From Pyrococcus yayanosii CH1 (lineage in GTDB: Archaea > Methanobacteriota_B > Thermococci > Thermococcales > Thermococcaceae), in the NCBI RefSeq assembly GCF_000215995.1, contig NC_015680.1, positions 992,001-1,056,000 of the forward strand: DNA of 64,000 nt, read 5' to 3'. Below are positions 24,898 to 35,555 of this stretch, one piece after another. The translations under genes and the position numbers were made by a program. Position 1 is the first letter of the stretch; the number at the start of each line of letters is the position of its first letter. The notes under the pieces are model-generated. The model searched no databases. It was not told the DNA's origin and worked only from the letters and a program-made list of their open reading frames with translations.

Positions 24898-26787
24898 ATG
24901 GGGGAGAAGTTTGATTACGAGAAGCTCGGGCTTAAGGTCGGCCTCGAGATTCACAGACAGCTCGACACGAAGAAGCTCTTCTCGCCCGTTCCGAGTGAGC
25001 TCAATGATAAGGTCGACTTCACCTTCCAGAGGAGGCTTAGGCCGACGATGAGCGAGCTCGGCGAGATCGACCCAGCCGCCTTAGAGGAGTTCAAGAAGGG
25101 TAGAGTTTACGTCTACGAGGGCAACTACGAGCTGACGGACCTCGTTTATATGGACGAGGAGCCGCCGCACATGCCCGACGAGGAGGCCCTCCGCGTTGCC
25201 CTCCAGATAGCCTACCTCCTAAATGCGACGCCCGTTGACGAGGTTCACTTCATGCGTAAAATAGTTATTGACGGCTCCAACGTTTCGGGCTTCCAGAGGA
25301 CGGCGATAATAGCGACGGATGGAAAGGTGGAGACGCCCTGGGGGACGGTGGGCATTCCAACTATCTGTCTCGAAGAGGACGCCTGCAGGATAGTCGAGAG
25401 GAAAGATAAAGAGGTTATCTACCGCATAGACAGGCTTGGAATCCCCCTCATCGAGATAAGCACGACTCCGAACATACACCATCCGGAGCAAGCAAAAGTT
25501 GTTGCCAAGTTCATAGGCGACGCCTTAAGGGCAACAAGAAAAGTTAAGAGGGGCCTCGGAACCATAAGGCAGGACCTCAACATCTCCATCGAGGGCGGTG
25601 CGAGGGTAGAGATTAAGGGCGTTCAAGAGCTCGACATGATTCCCCTTATAATCGAGCGGGAGGTCGAGAGGCAACTCAACCTTCTCGAGATAAGGGACGA
25701 GCTGAGGAGGAGGGGCGTTAAACCTGAGGACATAAGGGAGGAGTTCTACGACGTCACCGACATATTCCAGAACACCGGTTCTAAGATAATAGCACGGGCC
25801 ATAAAGAAGGGAGGCCGTGTCCTCGCGATAAAGCTCCCCAAGTTCAGGGGACTAATAGGGAGGGAGATCCAGCCCGGAAGGAGGCTAGGTACGGAGTTCG
25901 CGGACAGGGCCAAGAAGTACGTGCCCGGAATATTCCACATAGACGAGCTCCCCAACTACGGGATAAGTCAGGAGGAGGTAAACGCCGTCATCGAGAGGCT
26001 CGGCCTCGGCGAGGAGGATGCCTTCGTGCTTGTCGCTGCTGAAGAGGAAACCGCCAAGAGGGCCCTCCGTGAGGTCATCAAGAGGGCGAGGGAAGCCATA
26101 GAAGGTGTCCCCGAAGAGACGAGGAGAGCCCTGCCGGACGGGAATACCCAGTACATGCGCCCCCTCCCCGGAAAGGCGAGGATGTATCCTGAAACGGACA
26201 TACCACCCATTCCACTGAGCGACGAGCTGAAGGAGGAGATAAGGGCCAATCTTCCAGAGCTCCCGCAGGCAAGGGTTGAACGCTACGTGAAGGAGTTCAA
26301 GCTTGACAGGAGCATGGCCCAGACGCTCGTGGACGACGAGAGAGATGAGCTCTTCGAGACCCTTGTGGAAATGGGCGTCAAGCCATCGTTGGCCGCTTCA
26401 GTACTCGTGGTCGTCCTCAAGGGGCTCAGGAAGGAGGTGCCCATTGAGAATATCACTGACGAGCACATAAAGGAGGCCTTCAGGCTGTTCCTTGAGGGCA
26501 AGATAGCGAAGGAGGCCTTCGAGGAGATATTCAAGGAGCTTGCCCTTCACCCGGAGAAGAGTCCAAAGCAGATCGCCGAGGAGAAGGGACTAACATTGCT
26601 CAGCGAGGAGGAAGTGGAGAGGATAGTAGACGAGGTCATCCAGCAGAACATCGAAGTCGTGAGGGAAAAGGGCATGGGAGCGATGGGCCTCATAATGGGC
26701 CGCGCCATGGCCAAGCTTAGAGGCAGAGCCGACGGAAAGCTCGTAAGCCAGATAGTCAGGAGGAAGCTCCAAGAGCTCTCTTCTTAG
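24898..26787 (+). CDS. gatE: Glutamyl-tRNA(Gln) amidotransferase subunit E
   Basis: A 629-residue archaeal GatE. It begins [20 protein letters not shown] and contains the GatB/GatE kinase-amidotransferase core ([25 protein letters not shown]), an inserted AspRS-like region, and a helical YqeY-like tail. With GatD it converts Glu-tRNA(Gln) to Gln-tRNA(Gln). The ATG at 24898 follows GAGGTGAT; a GTG at 24889 is too close to that site. Confidence 0.96.
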   Translation: MGEKFDYEKLGLKVGLEIHRQLDTKKLFSPVPSELNDKVDFTFQRRLRPTMSELGEIDPAALEEFKKGRVYVYEGNYELTDLVYMDEEPPHMPDEEALRVALQIAYLLNATPVDEVHFMRKIVIDGSNVSGFQRTAIIATDGKVETPWGTVGIPTICLEEDACRIVERKDKEVIYRIDRLGIPLIEISTTPNIHHPEQAKVVAKFIGDALRATRKVKRGLGTIRQDLNISIEGGARVEIKGVQELDMIPLIIEREVERQLNLLEIRDELRRRGVKPEDIREEFYDVTDIFQNTGSKIIARAIKKGGRVLAIKLPKFRGLIGREIQPGRRLGTEFADRAKKYVPGIFHIDELPNYGISQEEVNAVIERLGLGEEDAFVLVAAEEETAKRALREVIKRAREAIEGVPEETRRALPDGNTQYMRPLPGKARMYPETDIPPIPLSDELKEEIRANLPELPQARVERYVKEFKLDRSMAQTLVDDERDELFETLVEMGVKPSLAASVLVVVLKGLRKEVPIENITDEHIKEAFRLFLEGKIAKEAFEEIFKELALHPEKSPKQIAEEKGLTLLSEEEVERIVDEVIQQNIEVVREKGMGAMGLIMGRAMAKLRGRADGKLVSQIVRRKLQELSS

Positions 26788-26837
26788 CTTCAATTACCAT
26801 TTTAATTTCAAACAGACCAAGCTCGAAGACTTTTAAC

Positions 26838-26890
26838 AAGCTCAGCCAGCTCACCCTCTCATCACCGATCAGAGGGGTAGGCCTCATCAT
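26838..26890 (-). ncRNA. C/D box guide sRNA (second of a tandem pair)
   Basis: On the minus strand: C box ATGATGA (26890-26884), guide GGCCTACCCCT (11 nt), D' box CTGA (26872-26869), spacer TCG, C' box GTGATGA (26865-26859), guide GAGGGTGAGCTGG (13 nt), D box CTGA (26845-26842). All four boxes match consensus. N+5 targets would be the fifth base of AGGGGTAGGCC and of CCAGCTCACCCTC. The target RNAs were not identified. Confidence 0.87.
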
Positions 26891-26892
26891 GG

Positions 26893-26944
26893 TCAGATAC
26901 CCTGGGCTTCTTCACCGCTCCGCTCTAGCGAACCTCATCATCCC
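26893..26944 (-). ncRNA. C/D box guide sRNA (first of a tandem pair, degenerate internal boxes)
   Basis: On the minus strand: C box ATGATGA (26941-26935), guide GGTTCGCTAGAG (12 nt), D' box CGGA (26922-26919, one mismatch), spacer GCG, C' box GTGAAGA (26915-26909, one mismatch), guide AGCCCAGGGTAT (12 nt), D box CTGA (26896-26893). Internal boxes of archaeal sRNAs are often degenerate. Only two bases separate this D box from the C box of the next sRNA. A TATA sequence (CTTATAAAAGG, minus strand 26973-26963) predicts a transcript start at about 26943, just before the first C box. Confidence 0.65.
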
Positions 26945-26962
26945 GACCTAATACTCCTCCAG

Positions 26963-26973
26963 CCTTTTATAAG
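26963..26973 (-). promoter_or_regulatory. TATA box of the tandem sRNA transcript
   Basis: CTTATAAAAGG on the minus strand lies about 25 bases before the first C box. It reads also as CCTTTTATAAG on the plus strand, but the plus-strand transporter gene has its own better placed TATA at 26989-26997. Confidence 0.5.
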
Positions 26974-26988
26974 GCATTTGGGCACAAC

Positions 26989-27044
26989 GTATATAACTGA
27001 TGATGAACATTACAACGGCCCGATATTCACCTGTGCGGAGGTGG
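26989..27044 (+). promoter_or_regulatory. Promoter and ribosome binding site of the glutamate transporter gene
   Basis: GTATATAAC at 26989-26997 is the TATA box, and GGAGGTGG at 27037-27044 is the ribosome binding site, 6 bases before the ATG. The leader should be about 30 bases. Confidence 0.6.
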
Positions 27045-27050
27045 ACATAG

Positions 27051-28325
27051 ATGGGCATTTTAAAGAAGTATTTAGAGTATCCGGTGCTCCAAAAGATACT
27101 TATAGGGCTGATAGTAGGAGCAGTCTTCGGTCTCGTAATGGGCCACTACGGCCACGCCGACGCCGTCAAGACATACATTAAGCCCTTCGGAGACCTCTTT
27201 GTCAGACTTCTGAAGATGCTCGTCATGCCCATAGTCTTCGCATCACTGGTCGTCGGTGCGGCCAGCATCAGCCCGGCTAGGCTCGGGAGGGTTGGCGCCA
27301 AGATAGTCGTCTACTACCTACTGACGTCAGCTTTCGCCGTGACGCTAGGAATCGTGATGGCCAGGGTTTTCAATCCCGGTGCAAACCTCAAGCTCGTCGT
27401 TGAGGGCGCCAAGTTCGAACCCAAGCAGGCCCCACCACTCGTCGAGACCCTCCTCAATATAGTCCCGACGAACCCCTTCAACGCCCTCGCCAACGGTCAG
27501 GTCCTGCCCACGATATTCTTCGCGATAGTGCTGGGAATAGCGCTCAGCTACCTCATGAACAGTAAGGATGAGAGGATTAAGAACAGTGCCACGACCCTCT
27601 ACAGGGCCATAGATGGCCTCGCCGAGGCCGTCTATAAGATCGTTGCTGGAGTCATGCAGTACGCTCCCATCGGTGTCTTTGCCCTCATCGCGTACGTCAT
27701 GGCAAGCTATGGGGTTAAGGTAATCGGTGACCTCGCCAAGGTTACCACCGCAGTTTACGTTGGCCTCATTCTTCAGATAGTCCTTGTCTACATGGTGCTA
27801 CTCAAAATCTTTGGCATCGACCCGATTAAGTTCTTGGCCAAGGCCAAGGATGCCATGCTCACGGCCTTCGTCACGAGGAGCTCCAGCGGAACCCTGCCAG
27901 TCACCATGAGGGTCGCCGATGATATGGGCATATCCAAGGGCATATACTCCTTCACCCTGCCCCTCGGCGCCACGATAAATATGGATGGAACGGCCCTATA
28001 CCAAGGTGTCACGACCTTCTTCATAGCCAATGCCATTGGAGTCGGCCTCTCCATCAGCCAGCAACTCACCATAGTGCTGACGGCCGTGCTGGCCTCGATA
28101 GGAACGGCTGGCGTGCCCGGCGCTGGAGCCATAATGCTTGCCATGGTTCTTGAGAGCGTTGGCCTGCCACTCACCAACCCAAGTGTCGCCGCCGCCTACG
28201 CCATGATATTGGGCATCGACGCAATCCTCGACATGGGTAGGACGATGGTCAACGTTACCGGCGACCTTACCGGAACCGCCATAGTGGCCAAGACGGAGGG
28301 TGAGCTCGACACTGGGAGGCTCTGA
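27051..28325 (+). CDS. gltP: Sodium-coupled glutamate/aspartate transporter (GltPh-like)
   Basis: A 424-residue transporter of the dicarboxylate/amino acid:cation symporter family, very similar as I recall to GltPh of P. horikoshii, an aspartate transporter. It begins [19 protein letters not shown]. The family signatures are the HP1 serine loop ([11 protein letters not shown]), the TM7 motif NMDGTA, the HP2 loop ([11 protein letters not shown]) and the TM8 segment [12 protein letters not shown], whose Asp and Arg bind substrate. It has eight transmembrane helices plus two hairpins and acts as a trimer in the membrane. Confidence 0.96.
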   Translation: MGILKKYLEYPVLQKILIGLIVGAVFGLVMGHYGHADAVKTYIKPFGDLFVRLLKMLVMPIVFASLVVGAASISPARLGRVGAKIVVYYLLTSAFAVTLGIVMARVFNPGANLKLVVEGAKFEPKQAPPLVETLLNIVPTNPFNALANGQVLPTIFFAIVLGIALSYLMNSKDERIKNSATTLYRAIDGLAEAVYKIVAGVMQYAPIGVFALIAYVMASYGVKVIGDLAKVTTAVYVGLILQIVLVYMVLLKIFGIDPIKFLAKAKDAMLTAFVTRSSSGTLPVTMRVADDMGISKGIYSFTLPLGATINMDGTALYQGVTTFFIANAIGVGLSISQQLTIVLTAVLASIGTAGVPGAGAIMLAMVLESVGLPLTNPSVAAAYAMILGIDAILDMGRTMVNVTGDLTGTAIVAKTEGELDTGRL

Positions 28326-28334
28326 CCTCCTTTT

Positions 28335-29489
28335 TCAATTTTTGGGCACGTAGAAGCCGTTTTCGAACCGCAGGGCCGGAGCTATTTTCTCCACAAGGCT
28401 CGGCTTCTTCAGAAGACCTTCCAACCGCTTTTCGTGGACTCTCAAACCCCTCCTGAGCCAGCCCGGATACACCTTCATCCTCTCGCGGCAAAGGAGGCCT
28501 TCCCTCTCACACCTCCCCCACAGGTCTCCGGGCTTTGCTCTCCCCTTCTCGTAGGCCTCAAGGTAGAGGTCCCAGAGGGTCTGTCTCCTCGTCCACCCAG
28601 CCTCGAGAAATCCCATGCCACAACAATCCAAAGTTTTCGGTTCGTGAAGATGGAAGAGCCCCTCCTTGCATGTGGCGAATGCAAGACCCCTTTTCACAGC
28701 CTCTTTCGCTATCCGGGTCGCAATTTTAAGCCTGTATTCGAAGGGAGCCTGAAGGAGAGGAGCCTCATCGCTCGGTGTCCTCGGAAGGTAAGACTCCCAC
28801 TCCTCCATATAGACCCCATTCCCGGGGAAGAGCCGCCTGAAGAAGTCGAGAAACCCCCTTTCAATCCTCAAGAACTCGACAATGACCATCCGAGCCCCCG
28901 CTGATGCTATCTCATCGAGGAAACCCTCCACATTCCTGTCGCTCAGACCCGGAATAAAGGGCTGAATTCTCACGATCGTCGGAATTCCAATCTCGCTGGC
29001 CCACTCAACGAGCCTCAGCCTCTCCTCAACGGGACTCGCGAAGGGTTCGAGCCTTCTGATTGCGGCCTCGTCTAGTCCCGTGATGCTGACCTGAAGGAGG
29101 AGCAGGCCTTCAGCCGCTAGGGATTCCATAACCTTCAGGTGGGCCTCTCCCGGTTGAAGCTTCGTGTTGAGGATTATTGGGATCCTCAGCTTGAGGGCCA
29201 TCTTGAGGGCTTTCAGCGTTACCTTTGCCGGGGGCTGGAAGGGGTCGCTCAGGGCCGAGAATCTAACGGGAATCACAGGAATGCCGCGTCCAACAAGCTC
29301 TCCCAGGGACTTCAGGAGCTTGAAGATATCAAACCTTGCCTTCGGCCTGCCATGGGGCCCCCTATACCAGCGGGCGTAGCAGTAGATACATCCAGAGGAG
29401 CAGGTCGTGAAGAGCTCTCCCCTGACGACGCTGTGGCAGAGACCGCTGATGTGACTGCTCGTACCGATGACCGAGTCAATGAGCCCCAT
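28335..29489 (-). CDS. SPL-like radical SAM protein
   Basis: A 384-residue radical SAM protein of the spore photoproduct lyase-like family. The SAM-cluster motif is TCSSGCIYCYARWY (about residue 31-44), followed by PVRFSALSDPFQP and a TIM-barrel-like region. C-terminal cysteines (FATCKEG, LDCCGMGF) could bind another cluster. Archaeal members have no established substrate; DNA repair is only one option. It ends 10 bases from the convergent transporter gene. Confidence 0.82.
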   Translation of the reverse strand: MGLIDSVIGTSSHISGLCHSVVRGELFTTCSSGCIYCYARWYRGPHGRPKARFDIFKLLKSLGELVGRGIPVIPVRFSALSDPFQPPAKVTLKALKMALKLRIPIILNTKLQPGEAHLKVMESLAAEGLLLLQVSITGLDEAAIRRLEPFASPVEERLRLVEWASEIGIPTIVRIQPFIPGLSDRNVEGFLDEIASAGARMVIVEFLRIERGFLDFFRRLFPGNGVYMEEWESYLPRTPSDEAPLLQAPFEYRLKIATRIAKEAVKRGLAFATCKEGLFHLHEPKTLDCCGMGFLEAGWTRRQTLWDLYLEAYEKGRAKPGDLWGRCEREGLLCRERMKVYPGWLRRGLRVHEKRLEGLLKKPSLVEKIAPALRFENGFYVPKN

Positions 29490-29578
29490 CTTTTAGAGGT
29501 TGGCACCCTCAGTTTAAACGGGCTTTGGTGGGCTAAGCTTTTTATCCTCCACTTTCGATTCCAATCCGGTGGTTGATA

Positions 29579-30169
29579 ATGGGCATATACATCTTCAGGC
29601 CGGAGGATCTTCTGAGGTACGGAACCATCCGCGAGGAGCAACTTAAGGTTCTTGAGGAGGCCGTTAAGGGCCGGAGCGACATCCTTATAGTGGGTGGCAC
29701 GAGGGCCGGAAAGACAAAGCTCGTAGAGGCCTTAACGTTTCTCATACCTGACGATTGGAGGATAGCCGTCATCACAGCTTATGGAGAGTTTAAACCCTTC
29801 AAGGAGAACATCGAGGTCATCGATACCAGGTTCGATGGAAGGAGGCTCGAGGAGAGGACCCAAGACGTTGTGGAGAAGCTAAGGGAAATCGAGCCCGACT
29901 ATGTTATCGTAGATACCCTTCACACCGTTAGCGTTCCAGAGATTCTCAGGGCCCTGATAGATAACTACGCCTTCATTATCACTTCTCTAGTAATCGCCCG
30001 CAACCTGGTTGAGGAAGTGAAGCACTGGCTCAGAATGGACGATGAGCTCTTGGCCAGGTTCGAGCTCATCGTGGAGCTTTACAGGGATGTCAGGACAGGG
30101 CTCAGGAAGGTGAATGCCATATATAGGATAAAGAACGAGAAAGGAATAAAGCTGGAGAAAATAGCTTAA
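29579..30169 (+). CDS. P-loop ATPase of the secretion/pilus ATPase-like type
   Basis: A 196-residue protein with Walker A GGTRAGKTKL at about residue 40 and a Walker B-like segment EPDYVIVDTLHT near residue 103. The layout resembles the core of VirB11/PilT-type or small archaeal ATPases, but it is much shorter, with no partner genes nearby. The ATG at 29579 follows GGTGGTTGAT, with TATA (TTTTTAT) at about 29539. The end overlaps the convergent aminotransferase gene by 4 bases. Function unknown. Confidence 0.7.
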   Translation: MGIYIFRPEDLLRYGTIREEQLKVLEEAVKGRSDILIVGGTRAGKTKLVEALTFLIPDDWRIAVITAYGEFKPFKENIEVIDTRFDGRRLEERTQDVVEKLREIEPDYVIVDTLHTVSVPEILRALIDNYAFIITSLVIARNLVEEVKHWLRMDDELLARFELIVELYRDVRTGLRKVNAIYRIKNEKGIKLEKIA

Positions 30170-31317
30170 GCCAGCCCCTTCTCCCTTTTCAGCTCCTCTA
30201 TGACCTCCCTCAGGTTGTCGAGCATCTCCCTTATGTCCTCAAAGGTCATGTAGCCCATGTGGCCTATGCGGAAAGTCTTCTCCTTGACGCTACCGTAGCC
30301 CTTGGCCAGTTCAAAGCCCCTCTTCCTCATGGCCTCGTAGACCTCATCGCCCTTTATCCCTTCTGGCGTCACGACGGCCGTTATCGTTGGGCTCTCGTAA
30401 CCAGGCTCCGCCAGGATACTGAGGCCTATTTCCCTGACACCCTCGCGGATCATCTCGGCCCTCTTCTGGTACATCTTGAGCCACTCTTCCTTGCCACCCA
30501 TCTTCTCAACGATACGGAGGACTACGTTGAGACCGAATATCTGCGGCATTGGGGGAGTTGAGGGAGTGCCCTGCTTCTCGTTCTGATACTTTACGTACTT
30601 GGGGATGTCGAAGTACCAACCCCTCTCCTCCATCTTCTCAGCCTTCTCCAAAAAGGCCTTGCTGAAGGCTCCTATTGCCAGGCCGGGTGGAACCCCGAAG
30701 GCCTTCTGGCTACTTCCGAACACGACATCAAGGCCCCACTTATCGAACTTTATGTCAGCGCCACCCATGGCGGAGACCGCATCGACAAAGACGAGCTTGT
30801 CATGCTCTTTGGCGACCTTGGCAAGCTCTGGAAGTGGGTTGAGAACTCCTGTAGAGGTCTCGTTGTAGGTTATGGCAACGGCCTCGACGTCCGGGTTCTT
30901 TTTGAGGGCATCATCGAGGTCCTCGGGCTTGACGGCCTTACCCGGCTCGTATTCTAGGACAACAGCCTTCCTGCCGTTGCTCTCGACGACGCTCTTGTAC
31001 CTCTTTCCGAAGGCCCCGATTATCGTGACGAGAACCTTTCCACCCTTGGAAACCCCGTTCCTTATGCTTGCCTCCATGATACCCGTTCCGGAGCTCGGGA
31101 AGAGCAGGACTTCACCCTCTTTAACCTCGAGGAACTCCCTCAGTCTCTTGACGGTGTCCACGTGAACCTCCTTGTACTCCTTGGCCCTGTGACTAAACAT
31201 CTGAACGCCCATAATGGCGAGGACCTCAGGGAAACACGCGACTGGGCCTGCCGTAAAGAGCTTATACTTAGGCTTGACGAGCTCATAAACCTCTTTAAAT
31301 GCCTCCTCGAACTGCAT
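30166..31317 (-). CDS. Class V aminotransferase (serine/alanine-glyoxylate type)
   Basis: A 383-residue PLP enzyme of the alanine-glyoxylate/serine-pyruvate aminotransferase family. Landmarks are KLFTAGPVACFPEVL near the start, LFPSSGTGIMEA, VDAVSAMGGADI with the aspartate that holds the PLP ring, and GSSQKAFGVPPG with the PLP-binding lysine. Substrates may be alanine, serine or aspartate and glyoxylate or pyruvate. The ATG at 31317 follows GAGGTG; a GTG at 31326 is in frame but too near it. Confidence 0.88.
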   Translation of the reverse strand: MQFEEAFKEVYELVKPKYKLFTAGPVACFPEVLAIMGVQMFSHRAKEYKEVHVDTVKRLREFLEVKEGEVLLFPSSGTGIMEASIRNGVSKGGKVLVTIIGAFGKRYKSVVESNGRKAVVLEYEPGKAVKPEDLDDALKKNPDVEAVAITYNETSTGVLNPLPELAKVAKEHDKLVFVDAVSAMGGADIKFDKWGLDVVFGSSQKAFGVPPGLAIGAFSKAFLEKAEKMEERGWYFDIPKYVKYQNEKQGTPSTPPMPQIFGLNVVLRIVEKMGGKEEWLKMYQKRAEMIREGVREIGLSILAEPGYESPTITAVVTPEGIKGDEVYEAMRKRGFELAKGYGSVKEKTFRIGHMGYMTFEDIREMLDNLREVIEELKREKGLA

Positions 31318-31376
31318 CTTGAACACCTCATAGCGGACATCGCATGTTGTCTATAAAAACACTTCGGGGGAAGGAC

Positions 31377-32018
31377 ATGAAGGGGCCCCTTGGGATGCTC
31401 GTTAGCGAGGAGGATATCAAGGAGCTTAGAAAATTCCTTAGGGGTGAGGGAATCGAGCTCTTAGAACCCTACTCCAAGGGTACTACGAGCGTCGTGTTCA
31501 AAGGTATGGCTGGGAAAAAGCCCGTCGTAATAAAATGGCAAAGAAGGGACTCACCGCGAAGGACCTTATGGAGGGAAGCCAGGATACTCGAGATGCTTAA
31601 GGGAACGGGGGTAACGGCCGAGCCCGTGCTCTACGCTGAGGTCCTGGGAAGAGAGATCCTCGTCAGGGAGTTCCTTGAAGGAAAGCCTATAATAGAGGCG
31701 GACGTTGAAAAGAAGCACCTCCTGAGGATAGCTGAGAAGGCGCACCTCCTGGATGTAATGGGAGTAGATCACGGCCAGATACAAGGGGGAAAGCACATAA
31801 TAATCGGAGAGGACGTCTGGATAATCGACTTCGAGAAGGCTAGCACCCAGAGAAAACCCCGAAACCTGACCTCGGCGATGGCTATGATATTTCTATCCAA
31901 CAACATCGTGTCGAGGAGAGTATTGGAAAAATTCGGAATAGGCGACGACTTTCGAAAGGCTATGAGAGAGACCCTAAGGGAATACAAGAGGACAATGAAC
32001 CCTAGCAAAGTATTCGAG

Positions 32019-32036
<18 letters not shown>
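31377..32036 (+). CDS. Predicted Ser/Thr protein kinase (COG2112-like)
   Basis: A 219-residue small eukaryotic-type kinase fold. GTTSVVFKG resembles a glycine-rich loop, VVIKWQ has the ATP-binding lysine, WREARILEML the partner glutamate, GVDHGQIQ the catalytic loop and IIDFEKA the DFG-equivalent. I chose the ATG at 31377 because the ATG at 31344 precedes the TATA sequence CTATAAAAA (31350-31358). This would give an almost leaderless transcript. The HGQIQ loop lacks the aspartate of canonical HxD loops, so activity is not certain. Confidence 0.75.
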
Positions 32037-32552
<516 letters not shown>

Positions 32553-32555
32553 TCC

Positions 32556-32879
32556 TCATTTGAGCTTCTTCAGAGTGTCCTCTATCAATTTTATGCCCTC
32601 TTCGAAGAGCTTCTCCCCCTTCTCTGTAAGTTTGTAGTACTTCCTAGCGGGTCTTCCCGCCTCGCTCTCGTGCCATTCGGAGGTAACGTAGCCCTCTTCT
32701 TCGAGCTTGTAGAGAACAACATATGAGCTCACGGTAGCTGGCTCGAAGCCAAATCTCTCCTTAAGGAGGCCCTTTATCTCGTAGGCATACATAGGCCTTT
32801 CCTTCAGGAGTCGCAGGATGTAAAGCCACAGCACCTCCTTGGTGAGCTTGTCCCTAAGCCTGTTGAACATCTCGACCAT
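32556..32879 (-). CDS. PadR-family transcriptional regulator
   Basis: A 107-residue winged-helix protein: LWLYILRLLKERPMYAYEIK, SYVVLYKLEEEGYVTSEW and GRPARKYYKLTEKGEKLFEE are the recognition and wing regions of PadR-like proteins. It begins MVEMFNRLRDKL, with GGTGAT as ribosome binding site 5 bases before the ATG. A CACC-n6-GGTG inverted repeat covers the leader and might be its own operator. Its targets cannot be inferred from position; the next gene on the same strand encodes methylmalonyl-CoA mutase but has its own promoter region. Confidence 0.88.
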   Translation of the reverse strand: MVEMFNRLRDKLTKEVLWLYILRLLKERPMYAYEIKGLLKERFGFEPATVSSYVVLYKLEEEGYVTSEWHESEAGRPARKYYKLTEKGEKLFEEGIKLIEDTLKKLK

Positions 32880-33018
32880 TATGTATCACCTTAGATGGTG
32901 TATATTCTTTGCCGATGAAACATTCCTAACTATAAAGTTTTCGCTTGGCTCTTAAATATTTTGTTGTTATGAATTATGCTGGACAGATAAAAAAATGCTT
33001 AGCCTAAAATAAATAGTT

Positions 33019-34707
33019 TCAGAAGATGAGGGGGGCCTTGTACTCTCCCCAGACCTCCCTAAGGACGTCCGTGACCTCGCCAAGTGTCGCGAGGTGCCTG
33101 TGGGCCTCAATGATGTAGGGCATCAGGTTCTCATCCTCCTTCTCAGCAGCGTTTCTTAGCTTATCAAGGGCCTCCTCGACCTTTTTGTTGTCGCGCTCGC
33201 TCCTGAGCTTCTTCAGACGTTCAATTTGCTTCTCCCTTATGCTTGGATCAACTTTGAGTATCTCAACCTCAATGGGCTCATCCGTCACGAACTTGTTTAC
33301 GCCCACGATTATTCGCTTGCCCTCCTCTATTTCCTTCTGGTACTTGTATGCGGCATCCGCTATCTCCTTCTGTACGTAGCCCCTCTCAATGGCCCTCATC
33401 ATGCCTCCCATCTTCTCTATCTTCTCGATGTACTTAAGGGCCTCCTCATAGATGTGGTCGGTGAGCCACTCGATGTAGTAGGCGCCGCCAAGTGGGTCTA
33501 CTGTATCGACCACGCCACTTTCGTAGGCGATAATCTGCTGTGTCCTTAGGGCTATGCGGACGCTCTTCTCCGTTGGCAATGAGAGGGCCTCGTCGTAGGA
33601 GTTAGTGTGCAAACTCTGAGTTCCGCCAAGGACGGCAGCCAAAGCCTGAATGGCGACCCTTATTATGTTGTTTTCAGGCTGCTGAGCCGTGAGCGTAGAG
33701 CCAGCGGTCTGGGTGTGGAATCGGAGCATCATGCTCCTCGGGTTCTTGGCACCAAACCATTCCTTCATGATATAGGCCCAGAGCCTTCTTGCGGCCCTGA
33801 ATTTGGCTATCTCCTCGAGGAAGTTGTTGTGTGCCGCGAAGAAGAAGCTTAGTCTTGGAGCGAATTTGTCAACGTCCATACCCCTCTCTATGACCGCCTT
33901 AACGTACTCGATGCCATCCGCCAAGGTAAAGGCGACCTCCTGAACGGCGTTCGCTCCAGCCTCACGGATGTGATAGCCGCTTATGCTTATGGGGTTCCAC
34001 TTGGGGACGTTCTCGGCACAGTACATGATGATGTCGGTCGTAAGGCGCATGCTCGGCTGGGGCGGGAAGATGTAAGTTCCTCTAGCTATATATTCCTTCA
34101 AGATGTCATTTTGGACGGTTCCCCTGAGGACGTGCTGGGGAACTCCCTGCTTTTCAGCAACGAGAATGTACATGGCAAGCAGATTGGCGGCTGTGGAATT
34201 TATCGTCATCGATGTGGAAACCTTGTCGAGTGGAATTCCATCGAAGAGTATCTCCATGTCCCAGAGCGAATCTATGGCAACACCCACCTTGCCGACCTCG
34301 CCCTCAGCAAGTGGATGGTCGCTATCATATCCGAGCTGGGTCGGCAGATCGAAGGCAACACTCAGACCGGTCTGACCCTGCTCAAGGAGATACTTGTAGC
34401 GCTTGTTGGATTCTTCGGCCGTTGCATAGCCCGCATACTGCCTCATAGTCCAGAAACGACCCCTGTACATCGTGGCGTAGACGCCTCTCGTGAAGGGATA
34501 CTCGCCAGGAAAGCCAAGCTTCTCCATGTAGTCCCAATCCTCTCCAAGGTCGGCTGGCGTGTAGATGCGCTTTATCTCGAAGCCGTCATCTGTCATGAAC
34601 TTCTCCTTTCTCTCGGGAGCCTTCTGGAGGAACTTGGTTACTGTAGTTTCTTCCCAGCGCTTCTCCTCCTCCCTAATCTTCTTGAGCTTCTCGGGATCGA
34701 AAGTCAT
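33019..34707 (-). CDS. Methylmalonyl-CoA mutase, large (catalytic) subunit
   Basis: A 562-residue catalytic subunit of B12-dependent methylmalonyl-CoA mutase. It has the substrate-binding barrel with [58 protein letters not shown] and [20 protein letters not shown]. No cobalamin-binding domain follows, as usual in archaea where the small subunit is a separate gene; that gene is not in this window. The ATG at 34707 follows GGTGGTTGGG. TATA (CTTTTATAA on the minus strand) lies at about 34743-34751. Confidence 0.94.
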   Translation of the reverse strand: MTFDPEKLKKIREEEKRWEETTVTKFLQKAPERKEKFMTDDGFEIKRIYTPADLGEDWDYMEKLGFPGEYPFTRGVYATMYRGRFWTMRQYAGYATAEESNKRYKYLLEQGQTGLSVAFDLPTQLGYDSDHPLAEGEVGKVGVAIDSLWDMEILFDGIPLDKVSTSMTINSTAANLLAMYILVAEKQGVPQHVLRGTVQNDILKEYIARGTYIFPPQPSMRLTTDIIMYCAENVPKWNPISISGYHIREAGANAVQEVAFTLADGIEYVKAVIERGMDVDKFAPRLSFFFAAHNNFLEEIAKFRAARRLWAYIMKEWFGAKNPRSMMLRFHTQTAGSTLTAQQPENNIIRVAIQALAAVLGGTQSLHTNSYDEALSLPTEKSVRIALRTQQIIAYESGVVDTVDPLGGAYYIEWLTDHIYEEALKYIEKIEKMGGMMRAIERGYVQKEIADAAYKYQKEIEEGKRIIVGVNKFVTDEPIEVEILKVDPSIREKQIERLKKLRSERDNKKVEEALDKLRNAAEKEDENLMPYIIEAHRHLATLGEVTDVLREVWGEYKAPLIF

Positions 34708-34778
34708 CCCAACCACCAAAGAATAGTTAAGGAGCGGGAGTTATAAAAGCTTTTTACATACTCCAAGCCAAACCTTGA

Positions 34779-34796
34779 TATTGGATAAAATATCCA
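34779..34796. repeat. Inverted repeat GATATT-n6-AATATC between two minus-strand genes
   Basis: The dyad GATATTGGATAAAATATC lies 7 bases beyond the stop of the upstream minus-strand gene and about 30 bases before the TATA box of the mutase gene. It could be a transcript-end hairpin or an operator. Confidence 0.4.
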
Positions 34797-34802
34797 TGTT
34801 CT

Positions 34803-35471
34803 TCAATCCAGCATCCCGAGGATCTTGTCAACCTCGTTGGCCACCTCGAGGTCGAATAGGTGTAGCGTCGGTAATGTCCAGTAGAGCCTGTAGTTATGTC
34901 TCTTGTCTTCCTCCCCGAAGTACTGGAATACGAACCTACCAAACCCTGTCATGTCTCGGTGAACATCCTTGACAGCCCTCAGAACCCTTCTAACCTTCGG
35001 CGGATACTCCTCGTAGGGAAGAGGTATAGCCTTTATGAAAACGTTATCCTTGTAGAAGTCCGTGGTAAGGCCAACGCTCCTCACGTGCTTGAGGAGCTGG
35101 TTGAACTTCTCTTTCTCCCAGAACCTTCTCAGGATTATTCTCGGATCTTCTTTGGCTAGTGGGAAACTTCTATCCTCCTCCTCGAGCCAGAAGACCAGAT
35201 AAGGCTGACCCTTCTCTATGACTATCTTCGCCAGCAGACGGGCATTCTCGGGGATATCCCTCTGTGTTTCTTCGACATAGTACTCTTTCCCGCCGACGAC
35301 ATAGGTTTCTCCCTCCTGTTTCTCGCCAGCCCTGAAAACGAAGTAGGCTCTTTCCCCCTCAATTGTACCAAGATGCAGATCATAGCCCCAAGCCTTTAGG
35401 TCCCTGAATCGAAACCTCCTTTCGGCCGGGACGACACCCGGGTTCTCGATTATGTAGTAACCCTCCAGCAT
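34803..35471 (-). CDS. Conserved hypothetical protein, 222 residues
   Basis: A soluble protein without signal peptide or membrane helices, beginning MLEGYYIIENPGVVPAERRF. It is rich in aromatic and charged residues with a beta-rich first half (YDLHLGTIEGERAYFVFRAG) and a helical second half (FNQLLKHVRSVGL). I see no cysteine clusters, nucleotide-binding motifs or HTH, and I do not recognise the family. GGTGAAG precedes the ATG. Confidence 0.6.
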   Translation of the reverse strand: MLEGYYIIENPGVVPAERRFRFRDLKAWGYDLHLGTIEGERAYFVFRAGEKQEGETYVVGGKEYYVEETQRDIPENARLLAKIVIEKGQPYLVFWLEEEDRSFPLAKEDPRIILRRFWEKEKFNQLLKHVRSVGLTTDFYKDNVFIKAIPLPYEEYPPKVRRVLRAVKDVHRDMTGFGRFVFQYFGEEDKRHNYRLYWTLPTLHLFDLEVANEVDKILGMLD

Positions 35472-35555
35472 TTTTCTTCACCAATTGTTATTAAAACTTC
35501 AGAGCTTTTAAGCCTTGCGCCCGCTAGTCATATAAATCGGGAGACGAACCTCAAG

